Shown: positions 28,001-36,882, numbered from the stretch's first letter. The stretch is DNA of 64,000 bases from Ischnura elegans (GCF_921293095.1 NC_060248.1:129034972-129098971); one strand, 5' to 3'. Program-made: numbers and translations. The notes: generated by a model not told the origin, from the letters alone.

Positions 28001-31000
28001 ACAGAGCTCAGGGAAACATCTCTTAATAATCACCTATTATAACTGCCTAAGGTCGGAAAGTTTTCTTCGTTTGATAGGGTATTAATAATACTTATTTAAG
28101 CCAAGCGCTACCTGCTATCTGGGTACTCTGCTACCAGCTAGCCGCCTGCATCGTATCAGCGCTCAAAGCCTCGCCCCAAAGTCACCTCACTTGCAGCAGC
28201 GGGAACCAGAACGACGTCACACGGAGTTTTCCCAGCATTCATATTTAGCTGTCGCGTTTTCGCGCGCTTGAGTACCCTGCTAGCAGGTAGCGCTTGGCTT
28301 AAATAAGGATTATTAATACCCTATCAATACTCGTTTAGATTCGAAACATTCAATAAATGTAAGGATCACATTTCCAAACAAAGATACTAACTTATAACTT
28401 GTCCGCCAGTGCCTTTTAAGTACACTACTAAGAATATTTAATAAAGACTACCGTACAAATTTGGGATGTCCGCAAATTAAAGTTATGCTGCATTTGAGAT
28501 ATTAATTCCAACGTCCACGAGCTAAACTCATAGCTTTTCAGTGGTTTAATCCAAGGTGTAAACACCGCAAGATCCCATCAAGGTGCCCAACGAATAAGAC
28601 ACCGCGAATATTGAAATAGTACTGAGGAAACTAACACATATCTTTTTCGATGTACCACCTTATCGCAACCCGGACAGAGGGTGATTGACCGCTGAGAAAA
28701 CAGAGAATGACTACGACAGTAACAAGCGCATTGATTTAGTAACGCACAACATTTTTTTTAATCCTCATGCATTCATAATTTGAGATGATTCTATTTCCCT
28801 TCGCATGAAGATGAAGATCCACTGGATATTTTAGTCTCCTGAATTGACGTTTGATTTTCCAGAATGGTGAAGGTCGCTTCCAAATACAATAGCACCGCCA
28901 GGTGCGAAAGAGCATTAAGTACAGCACTGCGTTTCCGAGTACTTTTACGACGAGTATATTAAGAAAGTAAAAAATAACTTTGCTTTCGCCCACATAGATC
29001 GTTTTGACTACTCAAGATGATAACGCTAACCAACAGTTAACAATGTCGTGCCCGCTGAGAGCCAAATAAAAAAAGGTGAATGAGCATACGTACTACTCCC
29101 GATAAAAACTGACATTTTCCATTTTTTCTGTCGAAGTGAATCACGGAAAGAAGAAATCACAAAATAATTTGGCAATTATTCATACTTATTTCACGATGAC
29201 GATAGGTGAATTGCCTCGGCATAAATACCGAAATCGAAAAAGAAGTATTATTGGGATAATAACATTTAAATCAAAGGTGATTGATCGATGCCGTTAGAAA
29301 GGCGAAGAAGGTAAAGTAAGGAAAATTAGAATGCTTCATGAGATGGGATATAGGACGCATTTCAGGTAATGAATAGTAGAAGTAAACAAGGAATGATATG
29401 TTTCCATAGTGCTCCGATACGCTGACACCCTAATCCCGACAAGAAATTTAAGAATGAGAAAAATAAAGATTTTAAGTCACTTTAAAATAATTGCAGTGTT
29501 GTTTAAAAAAATAGGCTGAAAAATTAAGCAAAAAGGTTATTCTTTGTCTTAAGAGCAGGGGAAACGTTAAAGGCAAAGAGCGAAAACTACGAGTAAAACA
29601 GTGCTTTTAAATTAGCTTGGCGAGCCGTCACATCCCAATCTATCCCATCTACAGTAATACGTCAATATGATGGAGATAAAACCAAGCCGATGGCCAGGTA
29701 GAACGTCTGCCACGTAACGTAGGAGGGCTGGGGTAGATTACTAGTTCAGTGTACATCCTCACAAAGCTACGCACAAAACCAAAATAAAATTCAGAGAAGT
29801 GAAGTGCGTAGTCCGGCGCAGTTCTTCGTTAAGCAAGAACGATTTCCATAGCAACAGCAATAGAGATTTCTCAAAACATATTGATCGCTACATATGCTAT
29901 GAATATAAAAACCAAGGTTGGCGATTTCATTTTACTCTGATACACGTGAATACATGAAGGGACTTTCGCTGAATATCGACGCTCGTGTTCACGGCTCATA
30001 ACATGTCAGACGTTACTTTCCATTCCAATTATTCACTGATTTATGTCCGAAGAATTTTTAATTCATGGCAGAGGCTCATAGCTTGGCTCTTTACAGTTTC
30101 TACCCACGACGGAAGACGCAATTTGCAACGTCGTATAAAGAACAATGTAGTTTCTTATCATTATTGCATGGGATTTTCTTCCACGCCTACTCTTCCTCAA
30201 AATTTCCTTTGCGATCCCAAATCTGTTTATTTCACTCTTTTCTCAACAATAGCATTTATCTTTGCAACCGTGGCAGCGCGAGGATCGGCCTCAGACGGAA
30301 CTCTCAATTACACACGGCTGCATATCAATGTCACTTATAGATACGGATAACTGGAGAACATTAGGCTTAAATAGAGGTCTTTGATGATCATGATTCACGC
30401 TGTATTTGAAGAAGAGAGGTTGAACCATTTTTGACACGGGAATGTTTTAAGCATCGAACAAGAAAATGTAAGTGCAACTTTCGATTCTTTGATAATTAAC
30501 CACGGCAAAAATCTATTTGCATGTAAGGAGCAGCAGAAGCCAAAAGAAAAGAGACTCGATGTGCGATGAAATTAGAAGAGACGCAAATATTTACATTCGA
30601 AGGCTTCCAAAAAATAGCAGAATAAAACGGGAGGTTTCAATGGCCAACACAAACGCAGGATCTCGTAAAAAAAATATCTCCCTTGGACGAAGTCTTGAGT
30701 GGTCCAGACGCCGTACAAAGCCGGTGTGCCTCGGTAATTTTTTCGTAAATTTAAAAATGAATTTTCATTTCATGACGTCAGTTTCGTCAAATAATTAACC
30801 CGATGTCACACGAGCAGAAAAAATTCATGAACGTTGCACTGATAGGCTGACGGTGTGCTTACGTGATTGTCTGTCAACTACAAGCGGATGTGTGATGAGG
30901 TCAACAATCATCGCAAGGGTGTGGCAGGAGGACGTAGGCGTAGGACGCAGATGACGACGCGGGTGCCGTAGGGTGTTAAGGGCGCGGGTGCAGGATGAGG

Positions 31001-34000
31001 ATGTGGAGCATAGATGTTAGACGCGGGCGAGGGAGAAAGGTAATGTTGCGGCGGCAGATTGATGAGGGAATTCGGAGTGATAATGCGAAATCATGGCGAG
31101 GTAGCGTGGCAAGGTGCAAGAGCAAGCTGGGTGCAGATGTGGAGAATGTGTGCGGGACTTGGGTGTGGATGTATGATATGCAGGGTTCCCACTCTAACTA
31201 AATTATAAAATTCACTGTTTTTTCCAGGTTTTCACGGTCTGAATTGCGTCAAATTCACGGTCCGTTGATAAGCCATTTTAGGAAGAAATATTGATCACAT
31301 AAAAATCACTGGCCGCACAGTAACTAAAAATATAGCAAACGCGATAAACGCCAGGAATGCAAACGCAGCAATGAAAGCGCTCTTATGACGTCGCCTATCG
31401 TTAGCAAAATTTAGGGCCGGCTAAAGGTTGTGAGTGGGAAAATGGAGGGTGATAGGGAAGTGAAGAGGTGTCTGATTTCTCGCCAGGGCTAATGATCACT
31501 TTGGTTAAAGGTCTTCCAATCACAGCCTAAGGTCTGTGTACCGTCATGGCCAATATTTGCTATTCGAATATACGTGTGGACATTTATGCGTGGACAGTGT
31601 CTGCGCGTGACTGACCTTGAAACATGATCGACACATCGATTTTTCTTCTGATCTGTCAATCGTAGTTTTTAAATCAAGCTCCCTCTGTTACATTTCAATC
31701 TGGTACAATGAAATAATTTTCTAAATAGATGAAGGTTTTCCAAGGAGACAAGCTATTCTTTGGTAAATAACAATTAAATTTCCTGCTACGGCACCTGTCA
31801 CTACAGCAACTGAAATCGTATCAGTCACCCGTCAATAAAAACCTCATTATAATATATTAGCAAGAAACTATTACCCTTACAAGACTCAATAAAACGATAA
31901 TGCGAAATACTCCGCCAGAAGTAGTTCATCTTATTATCAAAATTTCGTACCGATGGCCATACGAAAACGTTTGTGAGGTTTTTTAAGGTTTTACGACGAA
32001 TTTCACGGCTTTTTCCAGGTTTTTTTCACGGTAGACGAAATTCACGGCTTATTCACGGTTTTAAGGTTTTAACGGTTGAGTGGGAACCCTGGATATGGGT
32101 GCGACTGCAGGATGGATGTGCGGAATAATAATACTTTGAGATAAAGGTGAGGATGCATGGTAAGGCTCCGGGTGCGGGAGCGGGCTAAGAGCAGACGTGA
32201 AGAGTGAGTGCGGAAGCATAATATTCGTGCGGCTACAGGATGAGGGTGTGGAATGTGCATCTGCTGTACGTGCGTGGCCGTTTAATACGGAAGTGGAGGA
32301 TGGATGCAGAGGCAATGGACTTGGAGACCGAGTTACATGAAGAATTTACGGAGTTTTCATAATTGGAGATATTCACCAAATAATGGCCTGCGCATGCGCA
32401 TTGTGACTCTTGAGAAGTTTCACGAAATTTTCATGAAGAAATACACGGAAAAATTGACCGTGAGACACGGGCTTCAAGGCCGTTTTACACGGGGCACGGA
32501 ATTGCGCAGGTTAGAGCTGTATTAATTTCTAAAATGGCGTGGAATTGCGCGAATGCATGAACGAAATTAGAACAGGGGCTATTTTGCCGTCTCGCATCCA
32601 CGCATTCTCGCATGTGTTCTAACAATTCACCGCTTTACACGACGCGATTTTGATTACGACTTCGCACGTACGTCAGATTGTGCAATTCCGTGTTCCGTAT
32701 AAAACGGCCTTAAGGAAACCCCGCCCCACCGGGGTCTCGCATACCTATACAACGCAGCAAGGCAGAGCTCAAGGCTCGCCTGCGCGGATAAGGTCGTCCG
32801 CCGGGGGGTTGTCCTGATGACCCCGGAGAAGGACTCGCCAACCCAGGAACTCAACAATAACGTCCACGGCGATCCAAATATTTTTAAAAATACATCTCTG
32901 CCGATATTGATTACGATTACATGCACGTTTTTTATGTGAGTTTTCGCGGCGTTCAGGTTTTCACTAGGGTCGATTTCCGGTTCCCGTCCGCGTTGTCATT
33001 TTGATGGCGAAGTTTACCCTACTGTGCTGTAGGCGTCCTCAGGCCAGGCTGCAGGCATCTAACTTCAGCCTGGCCTGCAGCCCAGTAGGTGAAACGCCCC
33101 CATCAAAATGACAACGCGGATGGAAACCGGAAATCTACCCTATTGCGATTACATGCATGTTTTACAACGTAACGTTGGCGAAGGTCTCACGGGTTTCACA
33201 CCGGATGACGTTTTCCATCTCTCCTTCCAACCTTTCCACGAGCGACACGCTCGTCAGTTCCAGAGATCATCGCGAAACTAAGTGGAAACCAATACTTAAA
33301 ACTTGGATTCCTGGATGCATGAAGACGACGAGCGTGGCGCTCTTCGAAGCGTCGCAAGGAGAGATGAAAAACTTCACCCAGTGTTAAATCCGAGATATCT
33401 TCACCAATATTATTCGCCAGGAAAGCATCATACAATAGTTGATTAAATTCATGCTTTATAACGCAACATACCAGGCCATCCATATGTAGAGCTACGCATG
33501 AATTTATGCAGTTGGTCTGAGTTTTAAAAGTCATAATCGGATTTAGGGGGGGGGAGTCACGTACCACCCCCCAAGACGCTTAAGAAATAGTGAAGATTTT
33601 TTTAATACGGTTATCATTATGATCGTTTTGATACGATATTTCTTAGAGTAAGAGTTGTACGTTGTTTTTAATCTCAAATATGAGAAGACCGTTTGCCAGT
33701 CAGACCCTCCCTACCCGCAGAAAAAAAATCCTGGATACGCCCTCGTTAAAAGTGATAAATAAAATGAAACAATAAAATTCAAAGTTTTCACGATACCATT
33801 ATTTTGGCGTCTGCTGCTCTTAATTCGGAGAATATCCAAGTATACAACGGACATATTCAAAATGGTGGCTACTAATCTACAATAACTTTTACCGCCGCAA
33901 TATCTCTCATTGGAATAGAACATTTAAATATCGCCAACCATTTAAACGCTATATAACACTAACTTCCAAATTCTAGTAGGATTTTTATTTTGAATTTGTG

Positions 34001-36882
34001 TGATAAATGAATTTATGAGCAACACAGAACACTAAATGACTTCAGATCGCGCGACCGAAAGGACGAATAGAGATGATGACTTTGGAGCTTTGATTGTCAT
34101 CGAATCATTGACATTTACATCCCATAATTCGATAATAATCTCGAGAATCAAAATGTCATTTTTCACAAACGATTTCAGGGATAGCGTCAATAACAAGGAT
34201 CATTGTCCCTTTAAAAAGTATCCTTTACATGACAACTGTGGCCGTTATCTCTTTTCTTCCCTGAAGACGTACACATGAAACCCTAGCGGCCAGTTTTAGT
34301 GTCCATGAGTAAATATTTCGCTGCTGTCTGCTAATACGAATGATAAATATTTTTAACCGCGGCCCAAAAATTGATGTACCCATTCAACACAGAGATGTGG
34401 ATAACAATACAGATATGTAAGATTTCACATTTTCCCGGCGAACAGAATGAATAAACTTTTGCAGCCGTGAGAATGGGTAACGAGTCGGTACGCGAAACGC
34501 CGTGGTCTAAAAAAATCTTAACCGCAAGGAATCCCGAGAAAAGCTAATGCAGATATGGTAAATGATGGCTACGACATTAATTTTATCTATTATGCAAAAG
34601 AATAAGTAACCCTGGACTAGTGCATTAAACATGATCGTGAGATCCAGGCTTAAGTACAGCAGAAGACAGAGATTTTTTTGGGGCCAGAGGAAGAGAAACA
34701 TTTACAAGGGGTATCCTTGAAAAAAAAATCACGGGGGGCTGTACCCCTTGCCCCTCCTCCAGCTGGCAACGTTATACTCAGAACAAACTTGATAAATACG
34801 ATTAATATGCTGCAAGGATACCGCGATAGCATAAATATAAGGGTCGGAGGGTCATCTTTTGCAATGACCTTAAGACTAAAGCCACCACTACGCGTGGGAC
34901 TAATTCGGCTTCCGGGAAAAAGTTGCGATTGTAGCCATATTGAAAACATCGAGATTATACTCCGGAAACATTATGAATAACTCCGGAAGTCATCGCCTGA
35001 GTAGGCATTGATTTTGGAATGATACGTTTGCGGTCCAACGCAAAATAAAAATTATTTTCCCGCAGAATAGGCGTGGAAATAGTCCAATCGAATGGCGAAC
35101 CCATATAATATTGCCGTATCTGCATGAGTATACAATGAATGAACCCTCATTCATGATATTCCTACATATACCTACACTACTGACTGGAATGGCTTCAATA
35201 CTGTAAGCACGTAAATGATACGGACAAACATACAGGCAACAATTCTATCTCCAACCTTTACAAAAAGAAAAAACACTCATAATGACAGTAGAATCCTTAT
35301 CCCGACACAAATAAAGGCGATAAAATAAAAAGTAATTTGAAAATACTGATCTATTTTTATAACAAGCTCCACCTGTTACATTTCAATCTGGTACAATGAA
35401 ATAATTTTCTAAATAGATGAAGGTTTTCCAAGGAGACAAGCTATTCTTAGGTAACTAACAATTAAATTCCCTGCTACGGCACCTGTCACTACAGCAACTG
35501 AAATCGTATTAGTCACCCGTCAATAAAAACCTCATTATAATATATTAGCAAGAAACTATTACCCTTACAAGACTCAATAAAACGATAATGCGAAATACTC
35601 CGCCAGAAGAAGTTCATCTTATTATCAAAATTTCGTACCGATGGCCATACGAAAAAATTATTTAGGGCCATTGTTGGCCGTATGCATAAAAAGGGATCTT
35701 CAAGCTGGGATAATAATTACGACGCAATCAACGCCTTAATAAAAATTTAAAACCCAGCCTTTTATAGCACTGCGCAGGCAGGGAAAAGAGTAAAAAGGAA
35801 TATTGCATAATTTAATCAATGAACCCAAAAAATACGCATCATAAACAACGGCGGAGTCCACATATTTTCGAAAAAGGTAATATAACCAACGATTTAATTC
35901 ACAGAGTACGACATTTTGCTGAGCGAATGCATTGCCATTGTAACTTATTCCACCGAGCTAATTCTCGGTAATACATCTGTACACGAACGAAAATGCTGAA
36001 TGAAGCACGTAACACTGATACTTTCATTCATGCAGCTCCTCCACATGACAGCTGGAGAGCTCGGCCCACTCAGAATATTGGTTGGAATTTATTGATCTTG
36101 ACTCCATGGCAACCAGCTTCACAGAGGAAAAGCTCACGTAACCCCAGTCATCCCCCACCCTCAGCATATATCCCAACGCCCACACCCTCTTCTTTACACT
36201 CCTTATCGCCAAAAATGACCACGGTAATTGCTATTTTCCTCATTACATTCGTATTAGCCATCCTCAGTCAAAATTTTAGCCGACCAACGAGAAACAAACC
36301 GAAAGGCTCGACAAATCTTTTTATGCATCCCTTAAATTTGAAAATGAATCAAAATAACAGAAAATTATCATACCACTGTTTATTAAGATAAAAAATAAGA
36401 GGAGACATAATATTCACGGACGGGTTAGAAATGCATTTTCGGGGATACCAAATAAAAACATACAAAGCGGTCTTGGATCCACTGCATCCCCACCGGACGA
36501 CAGTATTACAATCATAATAAGGAGTAATTTACAAATAATAAAATGACATCTCTTGAGGCGTTATCAACAAGAGATGTCCAAAACACGAGAGTCAGTAGTG
36601 TTAAGGGAACGGGTGTCGTTAAATTAAAGCCGTTGAAATTGATAGCCTATGTAATAACTTAACATACTTTAATTTATGCAGTCAATTATAGTTCGCTAAA
36701 GACGCATAAGATCAGTATGTGTCCGGAGAAACGACTATACGAAAATAAATACAATTTATCTAAATATGCGGCAGGAATGACATCAGTGAGGAACGGGAGA
36801 ATAACCGACAAAAGCAACTCACCTGCTCTTCAAACCTGATGATTAATGAAGACACCCATTCCACGGGCTTTTGAGTAGCCAT
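3906..36882 (-). CDS. NF1: Neurofibromin, N-terminal half (16 coding exons, continues off left edge)
   Basis: Neurofibromin is a large cytoplasmic Ras GTPase-activating protein. This window holds only its N-terminal helical-repeat region, 787 codons. Exons run right to left from the ATG at 36882; all sixteen keep phase. Telltale peptides are PVEWVSSLIIRFEEQ at the N-terminus, RYRFSLVISGLTKIL in exon 2, DTLEKCLSGQPKDT in exon 3, SLEKAIWNWMDTYPPEF in exon 6, ALTCVKLCKASTYIS in exon 8, EAMEALLVLHHPE in exon 12, ILKWLREILVCRN in exon 13 and SYPKAKMEDGQ in exon 16; these match vertebrate and fly NF1 as I know it. Exon 1 (60 coding nt) and exon 2 (144 nt) have the sizes I recall for the human gene. 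Just before ICRQAHIKLE, about 55 residues present in human NF1 are absent. The GAP-related, Sec14 and PH domains are off-window. Intron 1 is 14.6 kb and rich in transposons. A decayed copy is unlikely, because no frame break occurs in any exon. Confidence 0.97.
4080..6303. other. NF1 intron 15, left unannotated
   Basis: AT-rich intron between exons 16 and 15. No repeat or coding signal recognised. Confidence 0.5.
6304..6805. mobile_element. MITE with CCCAGTCAGCACAAAAG ends
   Basis: About 502 bp. The left end reads GCCAGTCAGCACAAAAGAGA and the inverted right end CCCAGTCAGCACAAAAGAT, so terminal repeats of about 18 bp. AT-rich inside, no coding. Ends resemble those of the elements at 42537 and 47685. 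Confidence 0.72.
7117..7190 (-). CDS. NF1: NF1 exon 15
   Basis: 74 nt, phase 1 to phase 0. The acceptor is CTCAAG, less common than CAG; the donor is CCT/GTAAGT. Encodes GRAALQKRIMALLRKIEH, matching vertebrate NF1 at this position. Confidence 0.9.
8091..8277 (-). CDS. NF1: NF1 exon 14
   Basis: 187 nt, ends in phase 1, TTTCAG acceptor and CTG/GTAAGT donor. Contains EAVLVSMSCFSLLCEEAEVR. Confidence 0.96.
8855..9038 (-). CDS. NF1: NF1 exon 13 (GC donor)
   Basis: 184 nt, phase 2 to phase 0. The acceptor is GTGCAG. Contains TDILKWLREILVCRN and ICRQAHIKLE. The donor reads GAG/GCAAGT, a GC-AG intron; the nearest GT, four bases on, would break the frame of exon 14. Confidence 0.92.
9693..9886 (-). 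CDS. NF1: NF1 exon 12
   Basis: 194 nt, ends in phase 2, CTTCTCAG acceptor and TAG/GTAAGT donor. Contains PDVAQEAMEALLVLHHPE. Confidence 0.96.
9887..12344. other. NF1 intron 11, distal part, only a hairpin seen
   Basis: AT-rich intron between exon 12 and the Tigger element at 12345. Apart from the hairpin at 12145-12225 I recognise nothing. Confidence 0.5.
12145..12225. repeat. 28-bp inverted repeat, 25-nt loop
   Basis: Arms 12145-12172 and 12198-12225 match at about 25 of 28 positions (CGAAAAATCCACA...AAAAAATCATTC). May be a fragment of a repeat; no ends identified. Confidence 0.7.
12345..14022 (-). mobile_element. Decayed Tigger/pogo-like transposon
   Basis: Ends share CCATGCCTCA as an inverted repeat and are flanked by TA. 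On the minus strand are broken pieces of a transposase: a helix-turn-helix-like ENGECQSDIARKFKL near 13250 and VDETILFWKRM-like residues near 12900 (after a frame shift), which match the Tigger VDETGLFWKKM motif around the first catalytic aspartate. Frames are shifted and stopped, so it is dead. It lies in NF1 intron 11. Confidence 0.68.
13081..13407 (-). pseudogene. Tigger transposase N-terminal fragment
   Basis: 108 open codons with a lysine-rich start and NGECQSDIARKFKL, resembling the first DNA-binding helix pair of Tigger/jerky proteins. The downstream catalytic region continues in other frames. Confidence 0.5.
14244..14372 (-). CDS. NF1: NF1 exon 11
   Basis: 43 codons, phase 0 at both ends, CTTTCCAG acceptor and AAT/GTAATT donor. 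Contains YKNLLLWMVRLIHADPMLML. Confidence 0.94.
14466..14610 (-). CDS. NF1: NF1 exon 10
   Basis: 145 nt, phase 2 to phase 0, TTTTCAG acceptor and CAG/GTGAGG donor. Contains SWWPQIDLVYNKASELRSMF. Confidence 0.95.
14690..15088. mobile_element. Chimeric relative of the 1.46-kb hAT element
   Basis: Positions about 14820-15000 match 1560-1690 in reverse complement (shared TCCGAGTCA, ACGTGCGTGCGACAGTGTAT, AAGTATTCGAGGTATTCGAG). The right end, TAGTGATGCGCGAATAGTA inverted, resembles the hAT end. The left part is a run of GGATC/CGGAT words instead. No target duplication found. Confidence 0.65.
15089..16384. other. NF1 intron 9, distal part, nothing recognised
   Basis: AT-rich intron between the element at 14690 and exon 9. 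No structure seen. Confidence 0.5.
16385..16563 (-). CDS. NF1: NF1 exon 9
   Basis: 179 nt, ends in phase 2, TTTCAG acceptor and CAG/GTAACA donor. Contains LLFNPNKPFARG and DLMVDCFVSCFRIKPHNN. Confidence 0.96.
16766..17002 (-). CDS. NF1: NF1 exon 8
   Basis: 79 codons, phase 0 at both ends, CTTTGCAG acceptor and AAG/GTAAAA donor. Contains ALTCVKLCKASTYIS and LVQSVINDLK. Confidence 0.96.
17462..17721. mobile_element. Short hAT MITE with perfect 8-bp duplication
   Basis: 260 bp with ends CAGTGGCGCAGACT and, inverted, CAGGGGTGCCAACT, both followed by a GGGGGCCC block. CACCCATC is repeated exactly outside both ends (17454-17461 and 17722-17729). All features fit hAT. Confidence 0.9.
18026..18749. 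mobile_element. Non-autonomous pogo/Tigger-type element, copy B
   Basis: 724 bp, same left end as the copy at 358 (CAGCAGACTCCCGATTATCC) and same direction, flanked by TA. The right end is more diverged. The two copies differ at many positions, so they are not a recent pair. Confidence 0.78.
18787..19480 (+). pseudogene. Decayed BEL/Pao retrotransposon gag fragment
   Basis: Broken reading frames carry LPRVDAPCFHGEFSE, then KFLYLTTTICGKAAAVPFSE and IPKLGECIIFWLA in other frames, in the order seen in BEL/Pao gag proteins. Several stops and shifts separate them. No LTRs found nearby. Sits in NF1 intron 7. Confidence 0.6.
19721..19849 (-). CDS. NF1: NF1 exon 7
   Basis: 43 codons, phase 0 at both ends, TTCTTCAG acceptor and CCC/GTAAGT donor. 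Contains CCEGLFDILDGC and AAVWPLQIMLLLL. Confidence 0.95.
19850..20872. other. NF1 intron 6, nothing recognised
   Basis: AT-rich intron between exons 7 and 6, no feature seen. Confidence 0.5.
20873..20991 (-). CDS. NF1: NF1 exon 6
   Basis: 119 nt, phase 1 to phase 0, TTTGCAG acceptor and CAG/GTAGGC donor. Contains SLEKAIWNWMDTYPPEF. Confidence 0.96.
21199..21305 (-). CDS. NF1: NF1 exon 5
   Basis: 107 nt, phase 2 to phase 1, CTATTCAG acceptor and CTG/GTAAGT donor. Contains DIELIQHINVDVHRL. Confidence 0.96.
21496..21610 (-). CDS. NF1: NF1 exon 4
   Basis: 115 nt, phase 1 to phase 2, CCG/GTAAGT donor. Contains NFFNAVFNRISAR, which matches the vertebrate NFNAVFSRIS region. Confidence 0.95.
21786..21969 (-). 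CDS. NF1: NF1 exon 3
   Basis: 184 nt; TTTCAG acceptor, TTG/GTAATT donor, ends in phase 1. Contains DTLEKCLSGQPKDT and LREICQFI. Confidence 0.96.
22093..22236 (-). CDS. NF1: NF1 exon 2
   Basis: 48 codons, phase 0 at both ends, from a CTAG acceptor to an ATG/GTAAGT donor. Contains RYRFSLVISGLTKIL. Confidence 0.97.
22237..24440. other. NF1 intron 1, exon-2-proximal part
   Basis: Start of the 14.6-kb first intron. Open frames of up to 97 codons near 23246-23539 on both strands show no recognisable family or splice support. Otherwise AT-rich and featureless. Confidence 0.45.
24445..24544. repeat. Hairpin-bearing piggyBac-like end
   Basis: A stretch with two small palindromes (TGACGAGCTAGACTCGTCA and a related GACGAGATACACTCG) ends in GCGCAAGGGG next to TTAA at 24541-24544. 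This looks like one terminus of a piggyBac-type element; I could not find the partner end. Confidence 0.4.
24755..24842 (-). mobile_element. tRNA-derived SINE, copy 1
   Basis: Read on the minus strand: A-box-like TGGCGTAGTGG, B-box-like GTTTTGATTCCCGG, then GAAATTTTTTCTGATGGCAA. The tail matches the copy at 26190, which shows both are one repeat family rather than tRNA genes. Confidence 0.65.
26190..26280 (+). mobile_element. tRNA-derived SINE, copy 2
   Basis: A-box-like GCGCAGTGGTCAGCG, B box GGTTCGATTCCCGG, then GGAAATTTTTTCTCATGGCAA. The head lacks a pairable acceptor stem, so it is not a tRNA gene. Confidence 0.68.
26696..27060 (+). mobile_element. Longer tRNA-derived SINE
   Basis: Head reads GGGGATAGCATTGGTGTTGAGG ... 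GGTCGGTGTTCATATCCCC, with A- and B-box-like parts. The body contains CAGACGGGACGTTAAACC, TTGGTCCCCTTGG and AGAGCAGGCTGACGCCGACG. The body is partly repeated at 27225. Confidence 0.6.
27225..27400 (+). mobile_element. Partial SINE body
   Basis: Repeats the middle of the 26696 element: AAGAGCAGGCTAATGCC, then GCTGTAGGTCGTCTCCTCCAAATA compared with its AGCTGTCGTTCACCTCC counterpart. The tRNA-like head is missing. Confidence 0.55.
27733..28327. mobile_element. AATAGGGT family MITE, copy 1 (rearranged)
   Basis: Left end AATAGGGTAATTTCC and body match the copies at 45050 and 50152. At about 28270 the expected right end is replaced by an inverted copy of the element's own middle, giving the hairpin noted separately. 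Contains GTGACGTCAC and CGACGTCAC. Confidence 0.8.
28071..28327. repeat. 58-bp inverted repeat within copy 1
   Basis: Arms 28071-28128 and 28270-28327 pair with only a few mismatches, separated by about 140 bp. Both contain AGCCAAGCGCTACCTGCTA in opposite directions. Confidence 0.85.
30885..31180. repeat. G-rich degenerate tandem repeats, left part
   Basis: Loose repeats of GTGCAGGATGAGGATGTGGA-like and GACGCGGG-like words. The same type of sequence resumes at 32092 after the inserted hAT-like element. Confidence 0.55.
31181..32091. mobile_element. hAT-like element with CAGGGTTCCCACTC ends
   Basis: 911 bp with ends CAGGGTTCCCACTC and its inverted copy. GATATG stands outside both ends (31175-31180 and 32092-32097), a 6-bp duplication where hAT would give 8. 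Ends carry repeated TTCACGG words. It holds a 293-bp segment shared with 35363. Confidence 0.78.
31675..31967. repeat. Dispersed repeat, copy inside hAT-like element
   Basis: About 293 bp nearly identical to 35363-35654, from CAAGCTCC to GGCCATACGAAAA, same direction. Only a handful of substitutions differ. No terminal repeats or coding found. Confidence 0.88.
32092..32300. repeat. G-rich degenerate tandem repeats, right part
   Basis: Continuation of the array at 30885: GGTGCGACTGCAGGATGGAT, GGTGCGGGAGCGGGC, GGCTACAGGATGAGGGTGTGG. Confidence 0.5.
32476..32711. mobile_element. PIF/Harbinger-like MITE, copy A
   Basis: 236 bp with ends AAGGCCGTTTTACACGG and inverted AAGGCCGTTTTATACGG. Shares GAACGAAATTAGAACAGG-type core with the element at 39307. 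AGGCC..TTTACAC ends fit PIF/Harbinger. Only the right side shows TAA. Confidence 0.7.
32965..33142. repeat. Foldback element, 178 bp
   Basis: Almost the whole length is an inverted repeat: TAGGGTCGATTTCCGGTT and CGCGTTGTCATTTTGATGG in the left arm recur inverted in the right. The centre holds GCAGGC / CAGGCCAGGCTG words that also pair. Looks like a hairpin MITE. Confidence 0.8.
33143..36822. other. NF1 intron 1, exon-1-proximal part
   Basis: Apart from the repeat at 35363, no element with two ends is seen. A C/G-rich patch at about 34735-34765 looks like debris of a repeat. Open frames here show no recognisable protein. Confidence 0.45.
35363..35654. repeat. Dispersed repeat, second copy
   Basis: Nearly identical to 31675-31967. 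Here it is not enclosed by the hAT-like ends, so it either moves on its own or is a fragment of a second hAT-like copy. Confidence 0.85.
36823..36882 (-). CDS. NF1: NF1 exon 1 (coding part)
   Basis: Twenty codons, MATQ to FEEQ, ending at a CAG/GTGAGT donor. The ATG context is ACAATGG and the codon two before it is an in-frame TGA, so this start is well defined. Confidence 0.97.

Noticed and set aside
29690-29765. tRNA-like segment (GGCCAGGTAGAACGTCTG)
   Set aside because: No B box at the right distance and no paired stems.
33541-33590. Poly-G run as an element end
   Set aside because: No inverted partner or flanking duplication was found.
35993-36391. 132-codon open frame, proline-rich
   Set aside because: Low-complexity composition, no homologue recognised, inside NF1 intron 1 with an overlapping antisense frame. 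Likely chance.
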